From Candidatus Harpocratesius repetitus (GTDB lineage Archaea > Asgardarchaeota > Lokiarchaeia > Sigyniarchaeales > Promethearchaeaceae), in contig JAIZWK010000001.1 of NCBI GenBank assembly GCA_021498095.1, positions 4,031,450 to 4,095,449 on the forward strand: a DNA stretch of 64,000 nucleotides, given 5' to 3'. Under the pieces are notes generated by a model that was not told where the DNA came from, searched no databases, and saw only the letters and a program-made list of their open reading frames with translations. Both the position numbers and the translations under genes were made by a program. Below, in pieces: positions 17,026 to 25,552 of this stretch (the stretch's first letter is position 1; each line of letters begins with the position of its first letter).

Positions 17026-19092
17026 ATGGAAAATTTTGAAGAACGATACAACGAACTTCAGCACTTATCCAAAGTGAATTATTTAAAAGCTGAAGAAGAG
17101 ATCCAAAAGTATCTTCGAAATGAACTCACTCAAATTCAAAAATTAAAGCTTGAGATAGAATTAGCTAATTGTTTCTGGTTAAATTCGAAATTAGATGAAG
17201 CAGAAAAACTTTTTTCTGAAATTCTTGAAACTAGTCAAAATCTAAATTTAAAAAAAGAAAATGCTGAAGCATTAGTAGGTTTAGGTACACTTGATAAAGA
17301 TAGTGGAAATTTTGATTCTGCAGTTCAACGATTAGAACAAGCAATTGCAATATTTAGATCATTAAATGATAAATCCAAAGAGGCATTCGCTTTGAATAGA
17401 TTAGCAATAATTCGATATTCTCAAGGATTACTAGATGAAGCAAAAAGATTATTTAAACGAGTACTTAAATTAGCAGAAAAATCCGATGAAACAATTGCGT
17501 TAAATGCTCTAAACAATATTGCAATCATTGAAGAAGATAGAGGCAATATTGAAGAATCGGTAGAAATCTATAAATATTGCACAGAACGGGCAACTGAAAT
17601 CGAATTTCTTAGGGGTATTTTGATTTTTGGAAATAATTATGCAGGGTCTTTAAGATTAATTGGTGAATATTCACAAGCAAAGAAAATTTATGAAAGAACC
17701 TTAAAGTTTGCAGAAAAAATGGGAGATATTCGAAATATTGCATTAACTTGTGAAAAATATGCTACTTTGTGTATTGATACAGGAGATTTTTCAAAAGCAG
17801 AGTATCTTTTTGAACAATCAAAAGTGTTTTATGAAGAAATTGATGATAAATTTTCTCATATTAATATGCTTGAAAACTATGCAAAATTATGGTTAAGAAC
17901 AGGAAAAATAAAAAAAGCAAAAGAATTGCTAAACCAAGCACAGAATTTAATGTTCTTTTCTGGAATAAATCTTCCAGAGACAAATATTCTCACAATGTTA
18001 GCTGAAATTTATCATAGGGAAAAAAATAACAGTGAAGCATATAAAATATTAAAGAAAGCAAATGAAATTGCTTGGAAATTAAAGTCAGATATTGCTCGTG
18101 CTAAAGTTTTACTTGAACGTGCAAGAATAAATGTATCACAGTATGATTTATGGGAAGCAGAATTTCTCATCAAAGAAGCATATAAACTTACAAAAAAATC
18201 AAAACATATCGAATTACGATTTCAAACGCTTATTTTTTTAGCAGAAGTGGGGTTACTTCGATATAAAGAAGATAATAATGATGATGCAAGTTATTCAGAT
18301 GCAATTAAATATATTAATCAAGCGAGAAATTTGGCCTTAGAGAAAGGGTTAATGCCGTTTTATATTAATGCAAGTATTGTTCATGCTATGCTTTATACTG
18401 TTAAATTTCAATTTGATAAAGCAGAATCTCTTCTTTCTGAATCAATGCAATTAGCAGAATCACGAGGATTGGCAATACAAGCACAACGTGCTAGAGAAAG
18501 ATTAAATTTTATTTTAAATAATGTTCAGAATCTTCAAAAAGAAGAATTATCAGATAAAATTCTATTTAGCATTACTCTCGAAGAAATCCAGCAAATAATC
18601 TCTCAATATACAGAACCTTCTATAATGGAAGAAGATCGAAACAAAATTTTCATTGTCTCCTACAAAATAGATGATAATCTTGGACCTTTGATTCATGCTG
18701 TAGATAATATCGATATTACAGACCAGCGTTACACTCAACAGATAAAATTGGTTGGAAGTCTATATCCAGTAAGTTTAGGTCATGGAAGAGAGTATCATAC
18801 TGGATTATTTGGCCCATATCCATTTGGAACTTCAAATTTAAAAGCATTGGTGTATAGTTTGACATTATTCGATCATACTCAGAAAAAAACCCGAAACAAA
18901 GGTATTACATTTTTCTTAATTTGCATTATTTATCCTGATGAAATCAGCCCTATTTTTTATGATCAACAGAAATTAGAATCACTGATCGAAATGCAATTAA
19001 AAACTATACGTGAAGTTGATGAAATAACACCTATATTTCTATCTAACTTAAGACAATTAATTATTCAAGAATTGATGCGCGATTTTGGTTAA
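17026..19092 (+). CDS. TPR-repeat protein with longin-like C-terminal domain
   Basis: 688 residues. Residues about 15-495 are a run of roughly twelve tetratricopeptide-like helical pairs (for example ALVGLGTLDKDSGNFDSAV, ALNRLAIIRYSQGLLDEAK). Residues about 540-685 form an alpha-beta domain beginning IFIVSYKID and containing GPLIHAVDNID, similar in layout to the longin/roadblock-like domains elsewhere in this window. There is no enzyme motif and no membrane segment, so it is probably a cytoplasmic adaptor that binds partners through the TPRs. It precedes the membrane-bound regulator gene by 78 bases on the same strand. Confidence 0.82.
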   Translation: MENFEERYNELQHLSKVNYLKAEEEIQKYLRNELTQIQKLKLEIELANCFWLNSKLDEAEKLFSEILETSQNLNLKKENAEALVGLGTLDKDSGNFDSAVQRLEQAIAIFRSLNDKSKEAFALNRLAIIRYSQGLLDEAKRLFKRVLKLAEKSDETIALNALNNIAIIEEDRGNIEESVEIYKYCTERATEIEFLRGILIFGNNYAGSLRLIGEYSQAKKIYERTLKFAEKMGDIRNIALTCEKYATLCIDTGDFSKAEYLFEQSKVFYEEIDDKFSHINMLENYAKLWLRTGKIKKAKELLNQAQNLMFFSGINLPETNILTMLAEIYHREKNNSEAYKILKKANEIAWKLKSDIARAKVLLERARINVSQYDLWEAEFLIKEAYKLTKKSKHIELRFQTLIFLAEVGLLRYKEDNNDDASYSDAIKYINQARNLALEKGLMPFYINASIVHAMLYTVKFQFDKAESLLSESMQLAESRGLAIQAQRARERLNFILNNVQNLQKEELSDKILFSITLEEIQQIISQYTEPSIMEEDRNKIFIVSYKIDDNLGPLIHAVDNIDITDQRYTQQIKLVGSLYPVSLGHGREYHTGLFGPYPFGTSNLKALVYSLTLFDHTQKKTRNKGITFFLICIIYPDEISPIFYDQQKLESLIEMQLKTIREVDEITPIFLSNLRQLIIQELMRDFG

Positions 19093-19170
19093 TACAAATA
19101 TCTGTATACGGAGAAGATCCCTCTTATTCTTTTATAAGCAAATTGATGATATAATAATTATAGGTGCATA

Positions 19171-20682
19171 ATGAAGCGAAAATTGATTTTAAATGTTCTT
19201 CTTTTTATAACATTCATTCTTTCTTTTCTGATAATGGAAAATACAATCAATCTTGCATCAGCGAGTAGCCACTCTGATTTTGGAAAAGAACAAGCAGATA
19301 AAGCGAGATCTATCAATACAGATATTACAGAAGATCTTTTAAAAATTGAAAGCGAACAAAATTCAAATGGAAAAAATGATAATTTTGAGTTTAAAATTTC
19401 TCTTAATCAAAATGAAGGAATGGAAATCAAATTAGAATATCGAGCTAATGCACTACTCCCTAAAATATCTAGTGAATTCAAAATTCAATTCGATTCCTTA
19501 ATAGAATTCAACGATACAAATAAAGATGGAAAGTATGATATTTATAATGATCAAATAATTCAACAAATTTCACTTCAAGGTATTCATGTAATTAATCAAT
19601 CAATAATAGAACAAGGAAATATCTCTCTTTATACCTTTCAATTAGAAGATACTTCAAAAATCTTTCAACCTACTGTAATAATATCCAGCGATGCATTGAT
19701 TTCCCAAAATATGGTAATATTACCAAACCAACTAAAAATCGATTTGAATTTTGTCAATTTTCCTTTTATTTCAGAAAACGGTTTGCTGGCTCTACAAATT
19801 TCGATAGAAAATACATATAATATCGTAGAACAGGAAATCACTGAAGATGAAAGTCAAAATGTTTCAACTAATGAAGAAGGAATCAAATCAGTTCAAGCGG
19901 ATTATCCATCATATTTTACATGGACAAATGATATATCCGTAGATGGAAAGCAAAATGAAATGAAATCGTCCATTTTTTATCCAGATGAAGATGAATTCAC
20001 AGAATATCAATTATTCTTTGCCTATCCGAAAGGAAATTCCATAAATCATGATCCAAAGATTGGAGTAGAAAATACTTTTTTCCCAAGTTCAGGAACTGAT
20101 TTGGATAGAAATTCAATCCCAATATGGATATGGATAGTTTTGATTACAGGATTGGTCAGTACTGTTCTCTTTATTTTATATATGAGTGTTCCCGAATTTC
20201 GACAATATTTACTAAATCGCTATCTTCCCATGCATACAGCCCCACATCGATTAACAATGGAAGAAGTTCTGGAAAATGAAATCAGAATGAACTTAATCAC
20301 CTTGATTCTTGAACGCCCTGGTATTCATTACAGTGAATTACTCCGTGAAATTGATACTTCACCTTCAAATTTAGCTTGGCATTTAGATATCTTAGAAACA
20401 TATAAAATTATTCAAAAACAGCGTTTGGGAAAATTTTTAATATTCTATCCTTATTTAGACAAAAATCCATTCGCTAATTTAGATCCTACAATTGCAAAAT
20501 CCAAAACTACTCTTGAAATCCTTAAAATCATTGGAGAAAATCCGGGGATTTATCAAGGAAAAATAGCTAAAAGACTTGACTTAAATCGAAAGAGTGTTCA
20601 ATATCATTTAGATAAATTAGAAGAATTGAAGCTTATTCGAAGAGAAAAATTGGGAAGAAAAGTTCTATTATATCAAAATTAA
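19171..20682 (+). CDS. Membrane-anchored sensor/transcription regulator with tandem winged helices
   Basis: 503 residues. A signal-type hydrophobic N terminus (about residues 5-30) is followed by about 295 extracytoplasmic residues rich in beta strands, including an acidic calcium-like loop DTNKDGKYD. A transmembrane helix at about 329-352 (IWIWIVLITGLVSTVLFIL) leads to the cytoplasm, where two winged helix-turn-helix modules follow: about 382-432 (PGIHYSELLREI then SNLAWHLDIL) and about 447-503 (PGIYQGKIAKRL then KSVQYHLDKL). This looks like a one-component regulator that senses outside and binds DNA directly. Target genes are unknown; close neighbours are the TPR protein and the dipeptidase. 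Confidence 0.85.
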   Translation: MKRKLILNVLLFITFILSFLIMENTINLASASSHSDFGKEQADKARSINTDITEDLLKIESEQNSNGKNDNFEFKISLNQNEGMEIKLEYRANALLPKISSEFKIQFDSLIEFNDTNKDGKYDIYNDQIIQQISLQGIHVINQSIIEQGNISLYTFQLEDTSKIFQPTVIISSDALISQNMVILPNQLKIDLNFVNFPFISENGLLALQISIENTYNIVEQEITEDESQNVSTNEEGIKSVQADYPSYFTWTNDISVDGKQNEMKSSIFYPDEDEFTEYQLFFAYPKGNSINHDPKIGVENTFFPSSGTDLDRNSIPIWIWIVLITGLVSTVLFILYMSVPEFRQYLLNRYLPMHTAPHRLTMEEVLENEIRMNLITLILERPGIHYSELLREIDTSPSNLAWHLDILETYKIIQKQRLGKFLIFYPYLDKNPFANLDPTIAKSKTTLEILKIIGENPGIYQGKIAKRLDLNRKSVQYHLDKLEELKLIRREKLGRKVLLYQN

Positions 20683-20722
20683 AACCGCAAATTATATTTA
20701 CAAAAACGTCGATACATGATTT

Positions 20723-21721
20723 ATGGTGCAAATTGCAGATATTCACATTCATCCTCATAATATGATACCTCAACCTTTTCGATTAATATATAGATATATT
20801 AATAGGAAAGAAATGCCCCCATGGTTTAAACTTTCATCATTAAAAGAAATTCCCACGTCTGATTTATCTTTAACAGTTGTTAATGCTGTTGGTGATAAGA
20901 TAGTAACAGGATTGTATGGCTTTAATGCCTATCAAGCAGTAAAGACTCAATTAAAAAAAATCCGAAAACAAGCGGAAAAAATCGGAGCACTTATTTATCA
21001 AAATCCTGATTCAATAAAAGAAGCAGAAGAAAATCATCAACCCCTAATTCTTTTAGCAGTAGAAGGAGGTGATTTTCTTAATGAACGAATTGAACGGATA
21101 AGTGAAATACATGATATGGGAGTTAGGGCAATTACTATTGTTCATTCTGCTGATAATTGTATCGGGTATTCAACGTTATCATTACCTGAACTTTTTAAAA
21201 ATAGTGGAGCACTTCCAGTTAAGAAATACGGCAAATTAACCGATTTTGGAAAAAAAGTAATTGAAGAGATGAATCATCAAGAGATTATTGTTGATGTCGC
21301 CCACTCTTGTGAAGAAACAGCCTTTGACGCGATAGAACATTCCAATCAGCCAATAATTGCGAGCCATACTGGCGCTTTAGCCCTCCAACCAAATTTTCCC
21401 CGCTATATTTCTGATGAATTGATAAAAAAAATTGCGGAAAAAAGAGGAATGATTGGTATTTGGCCCTTTTATATTAATTCTTATGGAACTAAGCAGCGAA
21501 AGGATTTAGCCAATCATGCCAAATATATTTCTTCTTTAATAGGTTCTAAACACTTGGCAATTGGCACAGACATTAATGGACTTCCAGGTATCATGGAAAA
21601 TTTTCACTATCCCACTGATTTCAGCAGTTTAAAAGAGGACTTTGTTGCAGCGGGAATTTCAGAAAAAGAAGTTAATGGAATATTAGGAAAAAATTTCACT
21701 GATTTTCTTCGCAATTTTTAA
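20723..21721 (+). CDS. Membrane dipeptidase-like (peptidase M19) hydrolase
   Basis: 332 residues, standard for renal-dipeptidase-like enzymes. Metal ligands are recognisable: DIHIH (6-10), bridging Glu in AVEGGDF, DVAHS, SHTGA and the Asp in GTDINGLPG, a binuclear zinc arrangement. No signal peptide is visible, so it is probably cytoplasmic. It hydrolyses dipeptides or related amide or lactone bonds. The ATG lies 40 bases after the membrane-bound regulator gene. Confidence 0.88.
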   Translation: MVQIADIHIHPHNMIPQPFRLIYRYINRKEMPPWFKLSSLKEIPTSDLSLTVVNAVGDKIVTGLYGFNAYQAVKTQLKKIRKQAEKIGALIYQNPDSIKEAEENHQPLILLAVEGGDFLNERIERISEIHDMGVRAITIVHSADNCIGYSTLSLPELFKNSGALPVKKYGKLTDFGKKVIEEMNHQEIIVDVAHSCEETAFDAIEHSNQPIIASHTGALALQPNFPRYISDELIKKIAEKRGMIGIWPFYINSYGTKQRKDLANHAKYISSLIGSKHLAIGTDINGLPGIMENFHYPTDFSSLKEDFVAAGISEKEVNGILGKNFTDFLRNF

Positions 21722-21756
21722 TTTTTTTTATTTGAAGAATGCTTTGAAAAATGCAG

Positions 21757-22614
21757 TTAAATTTCAAACCGAACTAATAGCCCACCTGCGTAAATTCCAC
21801 CTACACCTAAAACATCCTCTTTGCTATCAAATTCTTCCAAAAAATCGAGAAAATCTTGATACACTTCTTCATTTTGATACACTTTTTCAATTATTTCAGG
21901 AGACATACAACGGGTGAAAGTACCTGGCGCAGATATTCGAATAATCTTCCCAGAATGATTTTTAATAAGATCCTTAACTTCTTTAGGGGTAAAACCATGC
22001 CAGCTGGGCATTAAATTCGGTTCAAACTGCTTTATTTCCTCATTTACGTTCAAATTTCCAGTATGAAGAAGATCCCACTGAGTTTTCAATTTCCCAAAAT
22101 ATTGAAAATCGAATTCAGCTGCATCTTCCATCATTGCTCCAAATCGGTTTACAACACATAATACAACAGTTTTTTTTGCTACACGCACCAATTCTGCGAA
22201 AGCACTTTCATAATTATTCACACAATAAGAAAGAGGAGAATCCAAACATAAAACAAGATCAAAACTCTGATCTGGAAATGGAAGCGGTTCACAAATGCTT
22301 TGTTGAACGAAAGTAATATCACATTTTTCAGTCTTGGGTAAACGGTTTTTTGCAATTTCAATCATTTCGCCGGATATATCCAAATGAACCACAGAATGCC
22401 CTTCTTGTGCCAGTGGAATCGAAAATCTTCCCGGTCCAGCGCCAGCATCTAAAATTGACAAATTTTTATTACCATTTAGGGCACGTCGAATTTCTCGCCA
22501 TAATAAATCAGTATGAATTTTTTTCCTAATATCATATTCTTCTCGTGCGAGTTCAGATGGGGCTTTTTTATTCCAATATTTTTTTGTTTCTTCGTAATGA
22601 GAACTTTTCGCCAT
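21757..22614 (-). CDS. Class I SAM-dependent methyltransferase
   Basis: 285 residues. Motif I ILDAGAGPGRFS and the following acidic strand end VVHLDISGEM form the S-adenosylmethionine site; DLVLCLDSPLSYCVN is the motif IV region. The family is the methyltransf_11/25-like group; the methyl acceptor (small molecule, lipid or protein) cannot be told. The gene is convergent with the dipeptidase and separate from the downstream Tag remnant. Confidence 0.88.
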   Translation of the reverse strand: MAKSSHYEETKKYWNKKAPSELAREEYDIRKKIHTDLLWREIRRALNGNKNLSILDAGAGPGRFSIPLAQEGHSVVHLDISGEMIEIAKNRLPKTEKCDITFVQQSICEPLPFPDQSFDLVLCLDSPLSYCVNNYESAFAELVRVAKKTVVLCVVNRFGAMMEDAAEFDFQYFGKLKTQWDLLHTGNLNVNEEIKQFEPNLMPSWHGFTPKEVKDLIKNHSGKIIRISAPGTFTRCMSPEIIEKVYQNEEVYQDFLDFLEEFDSKEDVLGVGGIYAGGLLVRFEI

Positions 22615-22700
22615 GGATAAACTTTTTGATGAAAGAAGATTTTTAATATTTACGAATTTTTGTTGATATATTATTTTTAAAGAACTTGGGAGTAAAATTA

Positions 22701-23159
22701 TTATTTAGATAATTCAGAATGGCGAAAACAATCTACTAAATGATCATTCACCATTCCAATTGCCTGCATGAATGCATACACAATTGTTGGTCCCACAAAT
22801 TTAAACCCGCGTTTCTTCAAATTTTTGCTTATTTTTTCAGATAATGGCGTTTTTGCAGGCACTTCATCCCATGATCGCCAATGATTTTGGATTGGATTAC
22901 CATTCACAAACTGCCAGATATATTTATCAAAGGCACCAAATTCTTCTTGAATTCTTAAAAAAGCTTGAGCATTTGTTATAAAAGATCGGATTTTCAATCT
23001 ATTTCGGATAATTCCTGGATTGTCCATAAGTTCATCAATTTTTGATTCTGGATACTGTGCGATTTTTTTATAATCAAAATCATCAAGTGCATTTCTGAAA
23101 TTTTCTCTTTTATTAAGAATAGTATTCCAGCTTAGCCCTGCTTTCGGAAAGATCAACAC
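22701..23159 (-). pseudogene. tag: N-terminally truncated 3-methyladenine DNA glycosylase I (Tag)
   Basis: 152 residues aligning with Tag from its AGLSW motif onward (KAGLSWNTILNKREN), through KKRGFKFVGPT and AFMQAIGMVNDH to the end. Compared with E. coli Tag (187 residues) the first about 35 are missing. That removes the zinc ligands near Cys4 and His17 and the catalytic Glu in the segment before AGLSW, which here reads VLIFPK instead of LEGQQ. The C-terminal His and Cys ligands (NDHLVDC) remain. The only possible start is a GTG at 23159, and an in-frame stop lies at 23181-23183 inside the end of the neighbouring MFS gene. The missing N terminus is not visible in other frames, so this looks like a 5'-deleted gene. 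Confidence 0.75.
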
Positions 23160-23173
23160 ATATCTCTGTACTT

Positions 23174-24481
23174 TTACGATTCATTGCTCATCATTTTGTT
23201 TTTTATTTTTTTCATTGTTAAAAAGTAATAAATAAAAATCGGCAAAAACATTCCAGTATAAATTACATAACCCCAAATATATGAAGTATAATTAATTAAA
23301 GCCCCGAGCCATAATGGAGTAATTCCAAAGCCGATTCCAGCCATAATTTCCCCAATATTAATATATTTTGAATTTCCTGTCATAGCAGAATGATCAAAAT
23401 TCACTTTCATAACAAATCCTTGTTTGATTCCTGTAGTAAATCCTAAAAATATAGTTGCACAGATAATAAAATAAATATTTTTCACGAAAATCAAACTGAT
23501 AACCATTAAAAGATCTGCTATTAAACACATTTTTACCCAACGCACTTTTATTTTTAATGGTTTTGGCCCAATTAGATTTAATGCGATAATTTGAAGTGCT
23601 TGCTGACCAAAAATAAAAATATATCTCCATTCAGACCCAAAACCCGCTACTTTAAGATTGTATGGAAAAATAAAATTGATTAATGATTTTGCTGTAGTAT
23701 AGCCCAAATTTAATATCCAAGCAATCATGGCAGGAATTATAATATGTATATAATTTTGAGAAGTAAGTTCTTTTCCCAAAGATTCTTCAGGGCGGTGAAT
23801 CTTTACCCCAGTTTTTTCTATTGCAGAAGCACTACGCATCTTAAGTTCTTCAATCTTTGACGCAGAATCAACAAAAAAGCCAATAGGAATTACCAAAAAA
23901 GCTAAGATTACCGAAACAATTAGGGCAATGAAATCATTGTGGAATTGTAACACAACCAAGTATCCACTAATAAATCCACCTAAGAGCCCAAAATTCCAAC
24001 TTTTATTAAATCGCTTAAAATTTAAATCATTTTGAGTCTCTGATGATAAATCTTGCCAAAGGCTGATCTGCATCATTATATTGGGCCAAAACAGTCCTAA
24101 AGCCAATCCTTCTAATAACTGCATTAAAATTAGTATTGGAGTAGTAAAAACAATTACTTGAGTAGAATAGGAAACCACGCTTAACAGAAGAGAAATAATA
24201 ATAGTATTTCTATATCCAATTTTATTTGCAATAACTTGACCAATAAATGGGGTAACAATATAAAAAAGTGCAGTCATGGATAAGACTACACCAATTAAAT
24301 CAGCACTCATGAGATCATTATAAATTAAATAATTTGGAAGAGCTAAAGAGAAAAGTGATTGATAAAAAGTCTTTATAAAAGCAAGTAGGTAAATTGGCCA
24401 ATCTTTATAAGGAAGTATATGCCGTTGTGATCGTGATTTGATGGCAATTGGGGATTTTAAGAAGAAGCGGATTGATCTCAA
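23174..24481 (-). CDS. MFS-family transporter
   Basis: 435 residues with about 12 hydrophobic helices and a central cytoplasmic loop (about residues 205-250). A partly conserved MFS loop 2-3 motif is visible (GQVIANKIGYRN). No substrate-specific motif is recognised. It ends 15 bases before the GTG of the truncated Tag gene, suggesting the deletion that removed the Tag N terminus ended at this gene. Confidence 0.8.
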   Translation of the reverse strand: MRSIRFFLKSPIAIKSRSQRHILPYKDWPIYLLAFIKTFYQSLFSLALPNYLIYNDLMSADLIGVVLSMTALFYIVTPFIGQVIANKIGYRNTIIISLLLSVVSYSTQVIVFTTPILILMQLLEGLALGLFWPNIMMQISLWQDLSSETQNDLNFKRFNKSWNFGLLGGFISGYLVVLQFHNDFIALIVSVILAFLVIPIGFFVDSASKIEELKMRSASAIEKTGVKIHRPEESLGKELTSQNYIHIIIPAMIAWILNLGYTTAKSLINFIFPYNLKVAGFGSEWRYIFIFGQQALQIIALNLIGPKPLKIKVRWVKMCLIADLLMVISLIFVKNIYFIICATIFLGFTTGIKQGFVMKVNFDHSAMTGNSKYINIGEIMAGIGFGITPLWLGALINYTSYIWGYVIYTGMFLPIFIYYFLTMKKIKNKMMSNES

Positions 24482-24573
24482 TGTTAGTTACCATCGAGGA
24501 AAGGATTACAAGCTTCTTAAAGTTACTTAAGTAATTCAAAATATTCTTTAGATAATGGTGCTTTTCTTGAAGT

Positions 24574-25074
24574 ATGCTAAAATTATACAAATTATGGATA
24601 TTCCAGAGAGAAAGTGGGCTGAATCTAGTGGATGCTACTATTGACGAATTTAAAAAAAGTGAATTAATAGATGGAAATTTGATTTCTGGATTAATTACAT
24701 CAGTTATGCTTTTTTCAAAGGAAATATTAAGAGAAGACATCAGATTAATAGAAACGGACAATTTTAGATTAATCTTCTCGCTAGATGAAGAAATAATTAC
24801 CGTTCTTCTAATGGATCGTGCAGGACCGATTAATTTAGCAGAAAAAATTTTAGAACGTCTCCAAAAACGATTTATTCGAAAATATCGAGATCAAATTGAA
24901 AGAAGTTTCAGAGGTGATGTAACTGCTTTTACTGAAATTACCCAGCAAATAGAGGAGATCACGCAAAAACGTGGAATAAAATTAATCCATGATATGACAA
25001 AACGGCAAACAATGGAACAAACTGAAAAAATTATACAATCAATTCATGAATTTATCCAAAAAATGAAAAAGTAG
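24574..25074 (+). CDS. Longin/roadblock-like domain protein
   Basis: 166 residues forming one small alpha-beta domain. Its layout is: LYKLWIFQRESGLNLVDATID, then GNLISGLITSVMLFSKE, a strand pair, TVLLMDRAG, and a long C-terminal helix with charged residues. This is the profilin-like fold (roadblock/longin group) of Ras-like GTPase regulators that is expanded in Asgard archaea. It is cytoplasmic, with no membrane segment. No small GTPase gene is in the window. Function is unknown; the partner is probably a GTPase or another longin-like protein. Confidence 0.72.
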   Translation: MLKLYKLWIFQRESGLNLVDATIDEFKKSELIDGNLISGLITSVMLFSKEILREDIRLIETDNFRLIFSLDEEIITVLLMDRAGPINLAEKILERLQKRFIRKYRDQIERSFRGDVTAFTEITQQIEEITQKRGIKLIHDMTKRQTMEQTEKIIQSIHEFIQKMKK

Positions 25075-25090
25075 GAATAAAAAAATTTTG

Positions 25091-25531
25091 ATGAAGTTTC
25101 CTACTTTTACAATCAATTTAGCATTCTAATTAATGGGGGAATTAGTTCAATTTTTGTTGAATCATGAAAAATGTCAATGTTTTACACCTTCAATTGTTAT
25201 TGCTGAATTATCTGATAAATTCAATCGAGAAAATAAACAAGAGAAATGGAAAATTTTATTGAAATTTATTAATAATAAAACGGAAATTGTTAATTTAGAT
25301 ATAAAACTTGCCGACCAAGCAGGAAAAATCAAAATAGATTTGCGCAAAATGCAGCAATCTAGAACTCAAAAACTTGGTTTAGCTGATGCAATAATTTACC
25401 AAACAGCAGTTCATAAAGAAGCTAAATTGATTTCTGGAGATGAACATTTTAAAGATTTTTCTGGTGTAATATATTTAAAAAGTAAAAAAAGAAGAGAAAT
25501 GGAAATTCAACGATTGTCCCCGATTAAATAA
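25091..25531 (+). pseudogene. PIN-domain nuclease with in-frame stop and lost first catalytic Asp
   Basis: From 25133 the frame encodes 132 residues of a VapC-like PIN domain: SIVIAELSDKF (second acid), LADAIIYQTA (third) and ISGDEHF (fourth). The N-terminal strand with the first catalytic Asp is outside that frame. Reading further upstream in the same frame from an ATG at 25091 gives MKFPTFTINLAF, then TAA at 25127, then LMGELVQFL. The segment FTIN sits where PIN proteins have DTN, so the gene seems to have lost its first Asp and gained a stop. No antitoxin gene adjoins it. Confidence 0.68.
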
Positions 25532-25552
25532 AAGCATGAAAAGTATTTTAGC

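Noticed and set aside
24405..24761. 118-codon minus-strand frame
   Set aside because: Overlaps the 5' end of the MFS gene and the opposite longin-like gene; no family features.
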